Positions 22,782-34,252 of a stretch of 64,000 nucleotides of DNA are shown piece by piece (position 1 is the first letter of the stretch; each line of letters opens with the position of its first letter). The position numbers and the translations under genes are program-made. Source of the stretch: Salvator merianae (Eukaryota > Chordata > Lepidosauria > Squamata > Teiidae); the NCBI GenBank assembly GCA_003586115.2, contig QVOM02000071.1:296947-360946 (forward strand), written 5' to 3'. The notes below the pieces were generated by a model that worked only from the letters and a program-made list of their open reading frames with translations, searched no databases and was not told the origin of the DNA.

Positions 22782-23680
22782 GGGCCTGTTCGCACTTGTA
22801 ACTAGCAAGCATCAAGGATGCTTGCTAGACAAGTGCATTCGCACAGGCAGATGGCCATAACAACCAGCAGCGGACCTCATCCGCTGCCGATCGTTACTAC
22901 CGCCGGACAGGTTAAAAGGTGTCCAAATCCTTACCTGAAGCTCAAGGTGAGCTTCAGGTGAGGATTCGTTCGCACATACCTTCCTGTCAATGGCGGCAGC
23001 CATCGTCTGGGTGATTAGCCCACCCATCACGCACGCGTGATCATGTGATCACGCAATGCATGATGGGCAATGGGGCCTAACCCTTCGCGCGGGCCCCAGT
23101 CGTGCCCACGCCGTCACAATCGGGCCTGGGCCGCCAGATGGGGCCGCACTGCGCCCCATCCGGCGTTTCGGTGCCCAATCGCGGGCACGAAGGGTGGACG
23201 CTGCGGCAGCGGCCTACAAAGTGTCAGGCTGCTGCCATGGCGACTGGGAGGCCCACGTGGTGCGCACGGCGATGCCGCAATCGCGCGTGCGCACTGGGTC
23301 TCTCCCCCTCCTTAGCAGGATCAGGCCTTCCCAATCGGGCCCGCGGTGCTGCGATCGGGTGCAGCCGGATGCGGCCTGATCACCCCAATGAGGCCGGGCA
23401 GGCCTGATTGCGGCACCACGGGCCCGATCATGAAGGCCCGATCCGGAGGGGGAGAGGCCCAGTGTCCACGCGCAATTGCGTCATTGCCGTGCGCACCGTG
23501 TGGGCCTCCCGGTTGCCATGGCAGCGGCCGGCCACTTGCCGGCCGCTGTCATGGCAAGCATCAGGGATGGATAATGACATTCGCACTGGCGAACGCCATT
23601 ATCCAGCCTCAGGTGAGCTTTCAGGCACCATCGTGCAGACGGTGTCTGCACGATGGGGTCTGTTCCTCGCTAGAATGGGC
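22782..23680. mobile_element. CpG-rich non-autonomous element made of serial hairpins
   Basis: About 900 bases far richer in G+C and CpG than the surroundings. It opens with GGGCCTGTTCGCACTTG, a terminus shared with 34253, and related to 56660 and 61865. The proposed right end (AGAATGGGC) is weaker. Hairpins inside, by position: 22802-22828 (12-bp perfect arms, loop 3); 22867-22887 (8-bp arms); 22926-22966 (19-bp arms, one mismatch, loop 3); 23035-23054 (9-bp arms, loop 2); 23513-23557 (20-bp arms, one mismatch, loop 5); 23569-23604 (16-bp arms, two mismatches); 23628-23656 (13-bp perfect arms, loop 3). No protein is recognised in its frames. I infer a DNA-transposon derivative. The family and exact ends are uncertain. 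Confidence 0.6.
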
Positions 23681-23717
23681 TAATTAGTCTAATTAGATAA
23701 TTAGGCCCCCTGTGGAC

Positions 23718-24130
23718 TCAGTAGATATGCTGAATGAATATTTTTGCTAGTTTCGTTGCTGTGGGTATCTCATTACCAGGCATGACATGAGCTTGTTTTG
23801 GAAAAAAGTCCATGAAGACCCAAATTGCTGAATGGTTTGGAGATTTTGGGAAATCTACTGTAAACTCCATACTGACTGTATACCAGGGATGGTTGCAACA
23901 TTCCCTTGGGTTTCCCAGAGAGTCATTTGGTCTTGGCAATTATTGGGCAATTTTGTATATATTTTTCCAATGTCTTTCTCCTGCCCAACCACCAATACTG
24001 CCTATGTGTGAGATGCAATGTTTTTACAAAGCCAAAGTGCCCTGCTGCTCAAACAGCATGGCACTGAGTCTATATCTGTGTTTCAGCTGTTCAGAAATTT
24101 ATTGTTTTATCATGATTTCTTTCTGGTGTA
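23718..24130 (-). pseudogene. Gypsy integrase fragment
   Basis: Minus-strand translation gives an integrase zinc-binding region (HFGFVKTLHLTHRQYWW, then YIQNCPIIAK) followed by the start of the catalytic core (PWYTVSMEFTVDFPKS, with Glu where gypsy integrases usually have the first catalytic Asp, then AIWVFMDFFPKQAHVMP). Stops and frame changes separate the parts. Confidence 0.8.
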
Positions 24131-24576
24131 CAATGAACCAAGGATCAATGTTCAAAGTATCCCCTGTGCTCTTTACTATATGGTCTTGTGGTTTTTTCAG
24201 TTGAAGGAATCCTCTTTGTGGTTTGGCTACAGGTAGTGATCCCCAACCCCAGTTGGTTGGGCATGAAAACCATGTCTATTATCTCCTGCTTTTCACATGC
24301 TGTGGCAATCTTGATCGTGCATCAGCCAAAATGTTTTTGCTGCCAGGAATATACTTTAATTCAAACTTACATTTGTAAAAATATTGTGCCCAACAAATCT
24401 GCCTAGGGCTGAGGTTCCTTGTGGTCCTAAGAGCCTCTTGTTTGGTAATATCTAAACTTCAACAGATGCTTTGCATTCTCTAAGTGGTGCCACCACATCA
24501 CCAGCACCTGCTGAATGGCAAATGCCTTTCCCACACACACTGGCCAGTTCCTCTTGCCTGGAGTTTACTTGCACAA

Positions 24577-24757
24577 GGGCCCTTTCTGCACTTGGCCTTA
24601 TTGCGGATTATATCCCGGAACAGGGACCCGCCATCCACATGCTAGTGCAAACTATAAAAGGTCTTGCCCAGGGCCTACCATAGTCTGTACTAGCATGCAG
24701 ATGGCAGGTCCCTATTCTGAGATATAATCTGGAATAAGTCCAAGTGCAGAAAGGCCC
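24577..24757. mobile_element. Foldback MITE (181 bp), copy 1
   Basis: Starts GGGCCCTTTCTGCACTTGG and ends with the near reverse complement (CCAAGTGCAGAAAGGCCC). The inverted arms are about 78 bases each, leaving a loop of about 24 bases, so nearly the whole element folds on itself. It is about 80% identical to 35791-35968. It has no coding capacity, and no clear target duplication remains. Confidence 0.88.
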
Positions 24758-24788
24758 ATAGTTTCAGTTGTTGACTCCCATCTTTTTA

Positions 24789-25600
24789 TTACAATACAAT
24801 CCCAATTGCCATGTCACTAGTGCCAGCTTGTACAATAAATGGCTTATTCAGAGCAGGGTGAGCTAGCACAGGTTTGGTAATGAACATTTGATTAAGCGTG
24901 TTTAATACTCTTGGGCATTCCAGAGAGCATTTGATTTTTGCATTGAGAGATTTAATGGCTTCGGGAGTGCCGTTTGTTCTCAATAGGTTGATTTATGGAT
25001 CAGGCTATTTGGGTCAACTGTGGTATGAACTGCCTACAGAAGTTAGCAAAGCCCAGAAAACTCTATAGTTGCAAGGATCCCCCCACTCCAGTGCAGTTTG
25101 CACATTTACTGGATCCGAAAAGATTACTTTGTCATTGTAGAATTCACATCTTGATAAATGTACGTGCAACTAATTGTCTATGAGCTTTTTCAATACTCTT
25201 TTCTCACATGGGATTCATAGACCTTAGAGTCCAAAATAAGTAAACCACTGCACCCTTATACAGAAATCCTTGTAGTACTTAATCAGATGCATAAAAACTC
25301 CAGGAGCTACAGTCAATGTATTGAAACAGACTATATGGGGCATTAAAAGCAGTCTTCCATTCATCCCCCCCTTTTATATAACATCTCTGAGGTATAACTT
25401 TGTATAAATGCACTCTTGCTCCAGCTGACCCCAGTCAAGTAGGTCTCCAATCAAGGGAACTGGATATTTATTTGATACACAAACTGCATTCAAATGCCTG
25501 TACATAGACCCAATCCCCCATCTTTTTTCTTCCAAAATAACACTGGGGCTGCCATGGAGGATGAAGCTGGCTAAGTGAAGCCCCAAGTCAAGCTCTTGTC
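24789..25600 (-). pseudogene. Gypsy reverse transcriptase / RNase H fragment
   Basis: On the minus strand, RHLNAVCVSNKYPVPLIGDLLD and IYTKLYLRDV near 25374-25586 match the gypsy RT pattern, with Tyr in place of the catalytic Asp of KLDLR. LNQMFITKPVLAHPALNKPFIVQAGTSDMAIGIVL near 24789-24983 matches the RT-RNase H junction (PVLxHPDxxKPFxVxxDASxxAxGxVL), with Gly replacing the usual Asp. The stretch between them is too decayed to read as one frame. Confidence 0.82.
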
Positions 25601-25676
25601 TAGAAACTCCTTTAGAGCCTCCATTTCAGCCTGGGTAACTGAGTGCAGTTTTGGGTGTGGTAGTTTGGTTCCCAGT

Positions 25677-25737
25677 TTGTTTGTTTGTTTGTTTGTTTGC
25701 ATTTTTATCCCGCCCTATACCCGAAGGTCTCAGTTCA
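25677..25737 (-). repeat. L2-type 3' tail inserted in the gypsy element
   Basis: A (TTTG)n run, then GCATTTTTATCCCGCCCTATACCCGAAGGTCTCAG: the reverse of a GCGGGATAAAAATGC-type tail. Same family as 10347. Confidence 0.6.
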
Positions 25738-25949
25738 ATTTCTATGGCACAGTCTGAACTTCGGTGAGGAGGCAGTATATCTGATTCATTTTTTTCCAAT
25801 ACCTCCCTCAAGTCCTCATACTCCAGGTGAAGCTTCCCCTCCTCATCTCCCACCTGATGATAAACAGAGATCCTGTTTCATTCTCAGTGCCTATTCTTCA
25901 ATTTCTGCTTTGTTAAAGTTGGTGCGAGTGTGACATGTACATTCCATCT

Positions 25950-26430
25950 CAGGGAAACTTATCTTCCCATCCCACTAGTCAATTTTGGGGTTATGATGTT
26001 TTAGCCAGATCAGTCCTGATATAATTGGATGCACTGCTGTGATGGCTAGCATGAACTAGATCGATTCCCAGTGGGTTCCTACTCCCAATAACACCAAGGA
26101 AGTGTGGTAACTAGCAGGACTCCCCCTTTGGTCTCCCTTCTGTTTATATAAATTGAATGGGATGTCACAATTCTTCCAGGTTCACCCTCCATCCTGTGGT
26201 TATTGTGGGATTTATTAAACATCTGGGACACCTAGTAAGCCCACCATGCCCACTTTTCCCTCCCCTTTGGGATTCCTTATCTGAAGACAGATGATGAATG
26301 GTGGGGTACCAACGGTTCTTTGACCTTTCATGCTCTACCTGTCCTGCAGTGCCAATTACATCAAGTTTGCCCCATTTCCCACCAGCTATTCTTCAGTGAT
26401 AGATGAGTTGAAAATGAAGATTTCTTCTAC
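25950..26430 (-). pseudogene. Gypsy protease and pre-RT linker fragment
   Basis: The minus strand reads ISGLIWLKHHNPKIDWWDG near 26000, close to the gypsy LILGLPWLxxHNPxIDW motif between protease and RT. The protease itself further upstream is heavily degraded, and I could not see its Asp-Ser/Thr-Gly triad. Confidence 0.7.
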
Positions 26431-26689
26431 TACATTGGCTTTGTTCGGTTGTACAGGCATCAAAGGTGCCCCATGCTATCCTAGGATTTCCTTCCTTGTG
26501 ACTCCAGTTTCAGGTTTCAGAACCTTTCTTTGCTGATCCTCCAGTCTTCCCAACTGGACACTGTGGACACAATGCAACCAAATGACCTTTTCAGCCACAC
26601 TCAAGTATAATCCAAGTTGCTGTCACCGTTCTCTCTCATCCTGACTGGTTCTTTGAAACAGCACCCAGTCCCATGAATATGGATAGCAG

Positions 26690-27000
26690 TGCTTGTCACT
26701 GCTCAGCAAGGTTTAAGCTTTTTGTCTTTGCTTCCATTTTTACGAGCAAGCCTGATCCACCCAGGTAACGTGCTATGGTTTTCACCTACAAATGCCAGCA
26801 TGTCCACATATAGCCCATCCCAAAATTGCTGGACTTTAGTGACTTCTGACCATTCTGACCCCAGCTCTTTTGGCAGGTTGACAGAATTAATTTGCAGACT
26901 CCATGACCAATCACCCTCCTTGTTTCAACTGTTGAAGGTGGCTCAAGGAATCTTCATGCTGAAATGGGTCTTCAAACCAATTTCTTAACCCTACCACAAA
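26690..27000 (-). pseudogene. Gypsy gag fragment, 3' side of the LINE insertion
   Basis: A minus-strand frame with NLPKELGSEWSEVTKVQQFW and further weak similarity to the second half of a gypsy capsid. Identified chiefly by its position between the capsid start (27960-28480) and the protease remnant. Confidence 0.45.
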
Positions 27001-27109
27001 GGCATCTAGGGAGTCCAGTTCAAGGGCCTCCACATTATGTAGATCAACCAGCCACTTGACTGCCTTACCTTTTAACCATCCAGACACATATCTGCATGCA
27101 TCTTGACCA

Positions 27110-27957
27110 TTTCACTCAGGAACGTAACATAAGAACATAAGACAAACACTGCTGGATCAGGTCACAGTTCATCTAGTCCAGGGTCATATCTCACATAGTG
27201 GCCCACCAATTGCTTATGGTCATTCTCATGCAGAAGAAAAAGGTAAAACCTTCACCTGCTCTCAACTCCCTGCAAATAGCCTTTACAGGCATCCTGCTTA
27301 TCTCTCCAACTTGGAGGCAGTACCCAGGCATCCATTCTAGTAGCCATTGATACACCTATCCTCCATGTCAAACCCTTTCTTAAAGCTATCCAGGCTGGTT
27401 GCTGTCACCATCTCTTCTGGCAGCAAATTCCAGAGACCAATAACCATTTGGGTGAAAAAATACTTCCTGTTATCAGTCCTAACTCTCCTACCAATTAGCT
27501 TCATAGAGTGCCCCCTGATTCTACTGTTGTGTGGTAGGGAAAATATTTTTTCTCTATTCACCTTTTCTACACCATGCATAATTTTGTATACTTCAATCAA
27601 GTCACCTCTTAAATGCTGTCTTTCAAGCTGAAGAGATCTAGATGTTGCAGCCTGATTTTGTAAGGGAGATGTTTTTTTTTATAATTTTTCCAGTTCCACT
27701 ATATCCTTCCTGAGGTGTGGTGACCAGAACTGTACACATTATTCCAAATGTGGTCTTACCATAGATTTATAAAAAGGCACAATAACACCTGTAGGCTTAT
27801 TTTCTATTCCCCTCCTAATTACCCCAGCACTGAATTTGCTTTTTTCACTGCTGCTGTTGCTGCACACTGGGTTGAAGATCATTGAGCTGTCCACCAGAAC
27901 CCCAAGATTCCTTTCCTGGTACATCATAGAAGCTCAGATCCTATCATTTATAGACAT
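27110..27957 (-). mobile_element. 5'-truncated LINE of the CR1/L2 group, distinct subfamily
   Basis: Minus-strand frames encode the RT C-terminus: RNLGVLVDSSMIFNPVC, GVIRRGIENKPTGVIVPFYKSMVRPHLE (27739-27927), then MIEVYKIMHGVEKVNREK and FFTQMVIGLWNLLPEEMV (27337-27600). The 3' UTR reads CCTGGACTAGATGAACTG and ends near CTTATGTTCTTATG, an octamer-like repeat. Frames are broken between blocks. It lies inside the minus-strand gypsy gag, so it inserted later. Confidence 0.85.
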
Positions 27958-27959
27958 AA

Positions 27960-28480
27960 CTGGGATTCGGTTGGAAGGTTGTCTCATACTTCTGCATAAA
28001 CCCAACCACCTGGATCATGATGTACAGCAGCTTTTTCAGGGTGCCGTCAAACATGGCTTTCAAACCGTGATCTGCATATAGATGGGGACCTGGTGTTCCT
28101 CCCACTGGTTGTGCAGCCTGTGCCCATTACTCTACCATTAGGGCCGTGTCAGACTGGTCCACATCACCTGGACTCCTTTCACATTAGCTAAAGCCATGTC
28201 AGCTTCAGGTGCTGGGCCGGCTCAGACTCTGTCTGGAGCTTGAACATGATCACCTCTGAGTCATCTCACCCAGGGCTTGGTTCTCTGTATCAGTTGCTCC
28301 ACCAAGATCATCATTGTCTCCTGCATTTCTCTCATCCCTTCCTGGATGACTTTTAACTCCTCTTTTTATGTACAGCATAGTGTCTCTGCCTTCACCTGGT
28401 GCTCTACGAGACTGCCAGCAAACTTGGCTCCCCAGGCTGACCTTTTTGACTCTCATCATCTGCCAGGTCCTTTTCAGTAA
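27960..28480 (-). pseudogene. Gypsy gag fragment, 5' side of the LINE insertion
   Basis: Minus strand: a Glu-rich leader frame (28250-28459), then a capsid start resembling FDGTLKKLLYIMIQVVGFMQKYETTF near 28000-28060. Many stops. Confidence 0.55.
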
Positions 28481-28499
28481 TCCAAGCTTTGGCCCAGTT

Positions 28500-30650
28500 T
28501 TCCACCATCAGGGATGCAAATGAGATTCTCCATATGCCTCAGAGGCTGTTATTAGTGTGGCTTCAATCCAGCTTTTCCTCACCTCTCTCCTTCTCCCTTT
28601 CTTGACAGTGATTCTCCACGCCTGCTATCACCTCAGTTACTTGATCGACATCCAAATATATTTTGGTTTTGGGATTAGAATTAATGACATTCTGCAACCT
28701 GTGAGACCCTGCTGGAATTTAGGATTTTAGTGAAATAAGTTACTTCTACAGAGTAAAGATATAACTTTTATTCAGACACACAAACAAGGAATCTGATAAT
28801 TGCAAAAAGTGACTCTTACACCATTGTTCCCAAAGACATACTTCTCCCTCTTTTAGCATCCAAGCAATGTGACCATTTCTTATCACTAAGTATAACAAAA
28901 AGTACAAGCAGCTTTTGAAATGTGTGCCCTTAGGTTCACCAGGAACATCAAAGGCTTTTCTCTACTTTCATATTCCGTTCTACATTTCCCTCCATCTTTG
29001 ATCTACTTTTCTACTAACGTATTCTATGCATTATCAATATACATATCAAAATACATAGCAGTGACATCAGAGCTGACACGAATACATCCAGCCATTGTCT
29101 TGCATCCCTTGCCCTTTGCAGTTCTTTTAACAGCCAATCCCAATGCACCTGAATAGCCCATACACTCAAGATACTGTGATCCTCTAGAAGCAGAACAGAG
29201 TGTGTCCATCCACTGTCTTGCTTTTGAACTTGGTCTTTTTGGTCTTCATGGTTCTTCTAGCTATTAAATCCAATGTGTCTACCTGTCAATGTGACCAGAT
29301 AACCCAGACACTCCAGCTACCACAGTGCCCTAGCAGCCAAGTCCCCTAGCATCCATCCTTTGTCTTTCATGGGTAGCCTAGGTCACCAAATGGCTATGGT
29401 TCTTCTAACTTCTGGTTTTCTGCAAGCATTTACTCTTACAATGCGGTTTTGGTTAACACATTATGTCCTCTAGCAAAAATGTGTTCTTATATTGCATGCA
29501 TTAATATAGAACCAGAAAATGAGTACATACAAAAATTTGTATACATGGACATTTTATTCAAATGAAAATCAATGAAGTACAGATCCCTCTTAATTTCCCT
29601 CAAAACTTCACAGGAATCAAGTATCCTTTCCATCCCTAAATGTAACAGAGAGATCTACTCTTACAAGAAGGTTCTTTTCAATCTTTGGGGCTGTGTGTCA
29701 GTTCAAGACAATGAAACCACCCCAGAAATAATACATGAAAGCTTTATTTAATATATGAATTACAACGCAAGCATTAAGCAATAGACTCATTCCCACACAC
29801 ACATACACACATTTACAATCCTTCATATTGGGTCGGCCAAATACAATACAGAGATTAGGAAAGGCCAGAATGCTCAGATGATGGCAGTATATACACAGGT
29901 GACAAGAGTTAAGTCTCCACACTGGTCTCCTTTTTCTCTCAAGAATCCATTATTTAGTATAAGGGAGTTTATTCTTGTTGTTTCCCACATGCCAGACTGG
30001 GCCTGGAAAAGAGGACAGAGTAGCAGAGATCTGACACAGACGACATGAGACACCCAGATGAATGGAAGATTGGTCTTCAAGTACCCTCAAGTGCCATTAC
30101 CTTTTATACATTTTTTGTTAAATTGCCGTAATGTGCTTAGTTAAATTTATATAACAGTGATCGATACCAGTTAAAACTTTGCAAAACAGGCTATCAATAT
30201 AAGTTAAAGATCGCCATTTGACCCCAATTAAATCAGTCATGTTGACTTACTTTAGGCCAAGACGTGTTTGCTCATTTCTCAACACATATCACAGACAGCC
30301 TGTGCCAGCTTACATTCCAGATCACAAGTTGTTCCAGTCACAGGGTTTTCCAAGTTACAAGCTAAAATAGAGCTTGTATTCATACTGCATCAGAATAACA
30401 TGAAAATTCCTCCAAAACCTTTAAAACCTTTATAAGCAGGAGTTAGCAAAAATGCAATTGCAATGTTTAAGAAGAGCAGTCAGGCAGTCCGCCATACTCT
30501 TCTCCACCTCCATCTGGACATCTTTGTCACCTTCATCCGCCACGCTGAATCTACCAGAATTATCATTTTGCCGCTTCCTCCATCTGAAACAGATTTCTCT
30601 CACCACTCCATCTCTGCTGGTTGGTGACTTCTCAAAAAATGGTTATTGAC
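28500..30650. other. No recognisable gene; possible LTR remnants on the minus strand
   Basis: AT-rich sequence. On the minus strand, polyadenylation-like AATAAA stretches occur near 28760 and 29745, which could belong to LTRs, but no matched pair of LTRs or target duplication was found. Confidence 0.3.
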
Positions 30651-33110
30651 TAAACTAGGATAAACATTGCAGAATCACAAAGGCCCTGATGGTGTAAATC
30701 CTAATGCATAGCTGAATTTCTTATGAAAGCATCATCCAGGTGTAACATGCCCTTTCCCATTACCATGGCAACTCTCACCATTTCCAGATCTTCCCAAAAT
30801 CAACTATTCTTCTTGAAGCAATCGGGCCTTGGCTTTTTATTGCAGCAATATGGTGAGCAAATATATAATGTATTTGATTTTGTATGTATTGTTCCCTGAA
30901 AGGGATTCTCAGGAGTTTTGCTATACTTTTAACCCAAATAATTATCCACTGATGAAGATTATATAATAGTAGAAATGCATTGGGCTTAGTAGCTTCATAT
31001 TTACATTTGTATTTCTACTACTAGAGGCTGATGTTTGGAATTGTGTCATTTGAAGAACCCATTGTAAGATGGAAGACCCCAGTGCAAAATGACTCAGCAG
31101 CACAATCCATGCAGCATCCCAGCCTGGCATAATCACTAGCCACACATACGCAGACAGCACACGAGTGAGTGGTTTGTCATATGACAACCAAGACACCCAG
31201 TGTCATTTCTCTGGGCACCTGGAAGTGGCACTGGACAGAAATTGTTTCAGGGCACCTGACCAAAGAAGCCCTGGCCTAAACTATGAAGGCCATTATCTTT
31301 CAATCCCACATCTGTAGTTGTGCCAGGACTGGTCACCCACAATATGGAAGGCTCTTGGTTTGAGCTACCAGTAGTCTGGTCCATTGTGGGCTGCATCACA
31401 TATTTCAGCCCAGCAAGGTGTGGGATTATTCATGCCATGCGGAAAGGACCTAAACATTCAAATCTTTACCTACATTAGGTCAACAAAGTTTCACAAAACA
31501 AGAACCAAACTTTTGAATTCTACAGAATTTTTCAGCAGATTAGAAAACAAAGTAGAGAGAAATAAATATCTGACAAAGGATTGGAAGAAGCATCATTGTA
31601 TGAATGGCTCTTTCCCCATTTGTGGTGAATTTGATACTTTTGAAGGCGGTTGTGATCAACAATTCACCATTTTTTGTGCAGCACTCCTTGCTGCAGCCTA
31701 ATAACTGTGTAGTGCCTAACTGAGCCTTCTTCAAATCTACCGCTTCCTTCTACTTTTCTTCTTATGGTCTTCACATATGTGTATCACACGCTACTGACCA
31801 TGTATTTTCTTCCACCCTCTCCTTTGTTATTCTGAAGCCTGCTGTAGAACACAAAAGGCATCATGCTGTTTTCTGACCTTTGAGACGGTCTAATGAAGGT
31901 AGCACCTCAATACAGGTTTTGCCAGTGAGTGGCCACAGTCAGGTCACACAGTAGAAGGCAGACTGACAGGAACATCTGAGGGCCAGCATTTCTTTCTCTT
32001 GAGGTTAAAGACTGATCTTGAAATGTTTGCACCTTTGGATTGCTCCCATCAATGAAGTTTGTCTTATGCAAAAGCTCTGGCTGAGAAATTTGGCTGCCTT
32101 CCTTATGGCTACACAGGCAAACCAAACATGCTCATACTGATCTGCATGACAGACAAGTGTGTTCCTGGCTGTAACTTAACCATAAAGGAAAGAAATACGT
32201 TTTAGAAGTTTTTAAGAATCTCGATTTTGCAGTATGTCCTCCTCCATCCAAGCAGCTCAGTCTGAAGCCAAAGTTCATTGATATGTTCTCTGTACTTTGT
32301 ATGATGATGGTTTTATATTAGCCGTTGACTCAGCCTGCATTGATCCTTGAGAATGTATCGCACAAATCATTTTGCACTAAACTGCTGAATCAATGAAGAA
32401 ATCTCCTGGAAAATTTATATTAAAAGTCACTGTTTGCCTAAATGAGTTCCCTGTGCCCCATATTGAATATTTTGCTGATGAATTGAGTGAGTTTAAATTT
32501 GAACATTGCAGACCCATTAAAGAATGAATTCTTAAATCAAATTCTGCCATTTATGATTGAAATGAGATTTCCTCCGCAATAGACTAGCTGCTATATAAAT
32601 CAGTTGTGCATTTTATACTGTACTATAAACAAGATATAATTCTTTTAAATACACAACAACTGCCTTAAATCTTTTGATGCATCTTGCTTTTATCTGATGT
32701 TGTTGTTGCTATATTTACACCAGGCAACTAATACAACTTTATGAAAGAATACAGCTTTTGAAGGTTAAAGAGGCTATAGTATTTCTTCAAAAATGTTTTA
32801 ATTTTCAGATGAACCCTGTTAGTCTTTATTTGTGACAGATTATCCCAATTCCATTATTTCAAAATACATCCCTATTTTAGTTGGGTAGGATAAATAAGAT
32901 TTTTTTACAGGAACTGGATGGGATGTATTTGTTTCATAGCTGCTAACCAGTCTCAATTAATATTATCAATATTGCTTTGTTGAATCTTCTAGGCTTTTTC
33001 TTCAGTTTTGTTTCTTATGTTTTACTACTACAAAGAATACATGTGTGAATGCAGCAGTAAACACTGCTGACACAGAGGTCTCACACGCATGTAGAATCAT
33101 ACAGTGCTTG
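30650..33110. other. No recognisable gene
   Basis: About 2.5 kb of ordinary AT-rich sequence with only short chance frames. Confidence 0.45.
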
Positions 33111-33560
33111 AACAGAAAGTCCCAGTTGATAACCAACCAGCTTCTTGAACCATACCTTGTTCATTTATTTTTTCCCCATAAAAATTCTTCTCCATGTCCT
33201 CTACCATCCTTTTGTCCTGCTCTGAATTTGCTCAAGTTCAATCATTTTCCTTTCAGTATGTGCTGTCCAGAACTAGATCCAGTACTTCAAGTGAAGACTA
33301 ACCAGTACCAAATACACTATGCAGTGGAATGATCTGGATGCACTGTTTCTGTTAATGCAGTCCAAGTTTGCCCTGGTCTTTTTAGCCACTGTTAACTCAT
33401 GTTCGGTGTGTTGTCCATCCTACTAGTTTTCTCCTATCTTGTATTATTTTAACTTAGATGGGGCTGTTTATTAACTTACCTCCACTGAACATCATTCTGC
33501 TCACTGGGGTCCAATGTTCAACCAAGATGAGGCCATTCTGCCTCCTAAGATGCCTGCCAA
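33110..33560 (-). mobile_element. Old CR1 3' fragment
   Basis: Read on the minus strand: TTGAAGTACTGGATCTAGTT, then a segment like WTAHTERKMIELEQIQSR (near 33205-33260) fits the CR1 thumb pattern LEYCVQFWAPxxxKDIxxLExVQRR. The flanking plus-strand phrases (GCACTGTTTCTGTTAATGC, AACTCATGTTCGGTG) are typical of the RT region just upstream. Highly decayed. Confidence 0.6.
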
Positions 33561-33629
33561 TCTCCCTAAATTGAAATTCATTTTGCAAGGATTCCTTTAA
33601 GTATGGGAAGCAGTTGTATTCGTAAGTGT

Positions 33630-34050
33630 CATTTTTATTTCTTTAAAATATCTATATAGCATCCGTCACTAAAATTTTCAAGGCAACATTCAACAATATA
33701 AAATAAAATCAATATATCAGAACAATAAAACTGGGTAATATCCATGATTCCATTAATGAGCCAGCAAATGCCTCACTGTACAAATACTTTTTAATCAGGT
33801 GCCTTAAAGGTTATCAGGATTGACTCCTGTAGAAGAAAGACAATCTCACAAGAAGAATGACACTGCCACAGGAGAAAAGGCCCTCTAGCTAACTGTCACC
33901 AAGTGGACTTATGCAGGCAGCCCAACCAGAACAGTCTCATCTGAGTATCTCCACAACTGGACAGATCTATAATGGAAGACTCATACTGGTCCTAAATTGT
34001 TTAGGGCTTTATGACAGCTTCCACATGACCCCTGGGTTCTGCACCAGCTG
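33630..34050 (-). repeat. Old interspersed repeat, family not identified
   Basis: Shares layout and phrases with 44330-45050 and 35570-36500: an AT-rich tail (TATATAGCATCCGTCAC, then ATAAAATAAAATC), then AATGCCTCACTGTAC, TAATCAGGTGCCTTAAAGG and an AAGGCCCTCT block. Probably an old LINE or SINE with an L2-like tail, in minus orientation. Confidence 0.5.
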
Positions 34051-34252
34051 CCACTAGATAATCCTATGTCCATACACTAAAGCAATTCCTGGGAGGTCAT
34101 ACCTCCAGTGTAATGCTCTACCTGCACGGAGCTAAACACTGGAGTTGTTTCCAGCATGAAAATTGCACCAGAGACCACTCCAAGCTGAGATCTCTTTAAG
34201 GTGGTCTCCCAAATGTTCCTTGCTGTGGACTGGTCCAACTGTCCACCATGCA

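Larger units (their letters stand above)
23700..28500 (-). mobile_element. Decayed Ty3/gypsy LTR retrotransposon, minus strand, with nested insertions
   Basis: On the minus strand, gag, protease, RT/RNase H and integrase remnants appear in the correct gypsy order from about 28480 down to 23718, all with multiple stops and frameshifts. A LINE fragment (27110-27957) splits gag, an L2-type tail (25677-25737) interrupts pol, and a foldback MITE (24577-24757) sits between the RNase H and integrase remnants. LTRs were not identified with confidence. On the minus strand the sequence before gag contains an AATAAAAG signal near 28760 and a CA end near 28701, compatible with a 5' LTR edge. The internal part downstream of integrase is cut off at or near the CpG-rich element. 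Confidence 0.8.

Noticed and set aside
22970..23660. CpG island marking a gene promoter
   Set aside because: The CpG-rich stretch is bounded by transposon-like termini and made of hairpins, with no exon recognisable nearby.
28500..29750. LTR pair of the minus-strand gypsy element
   Set aside because: Polyadenylation-like signals and a possible CA end are present, but no second matching LTR was found below 23.7 kb.
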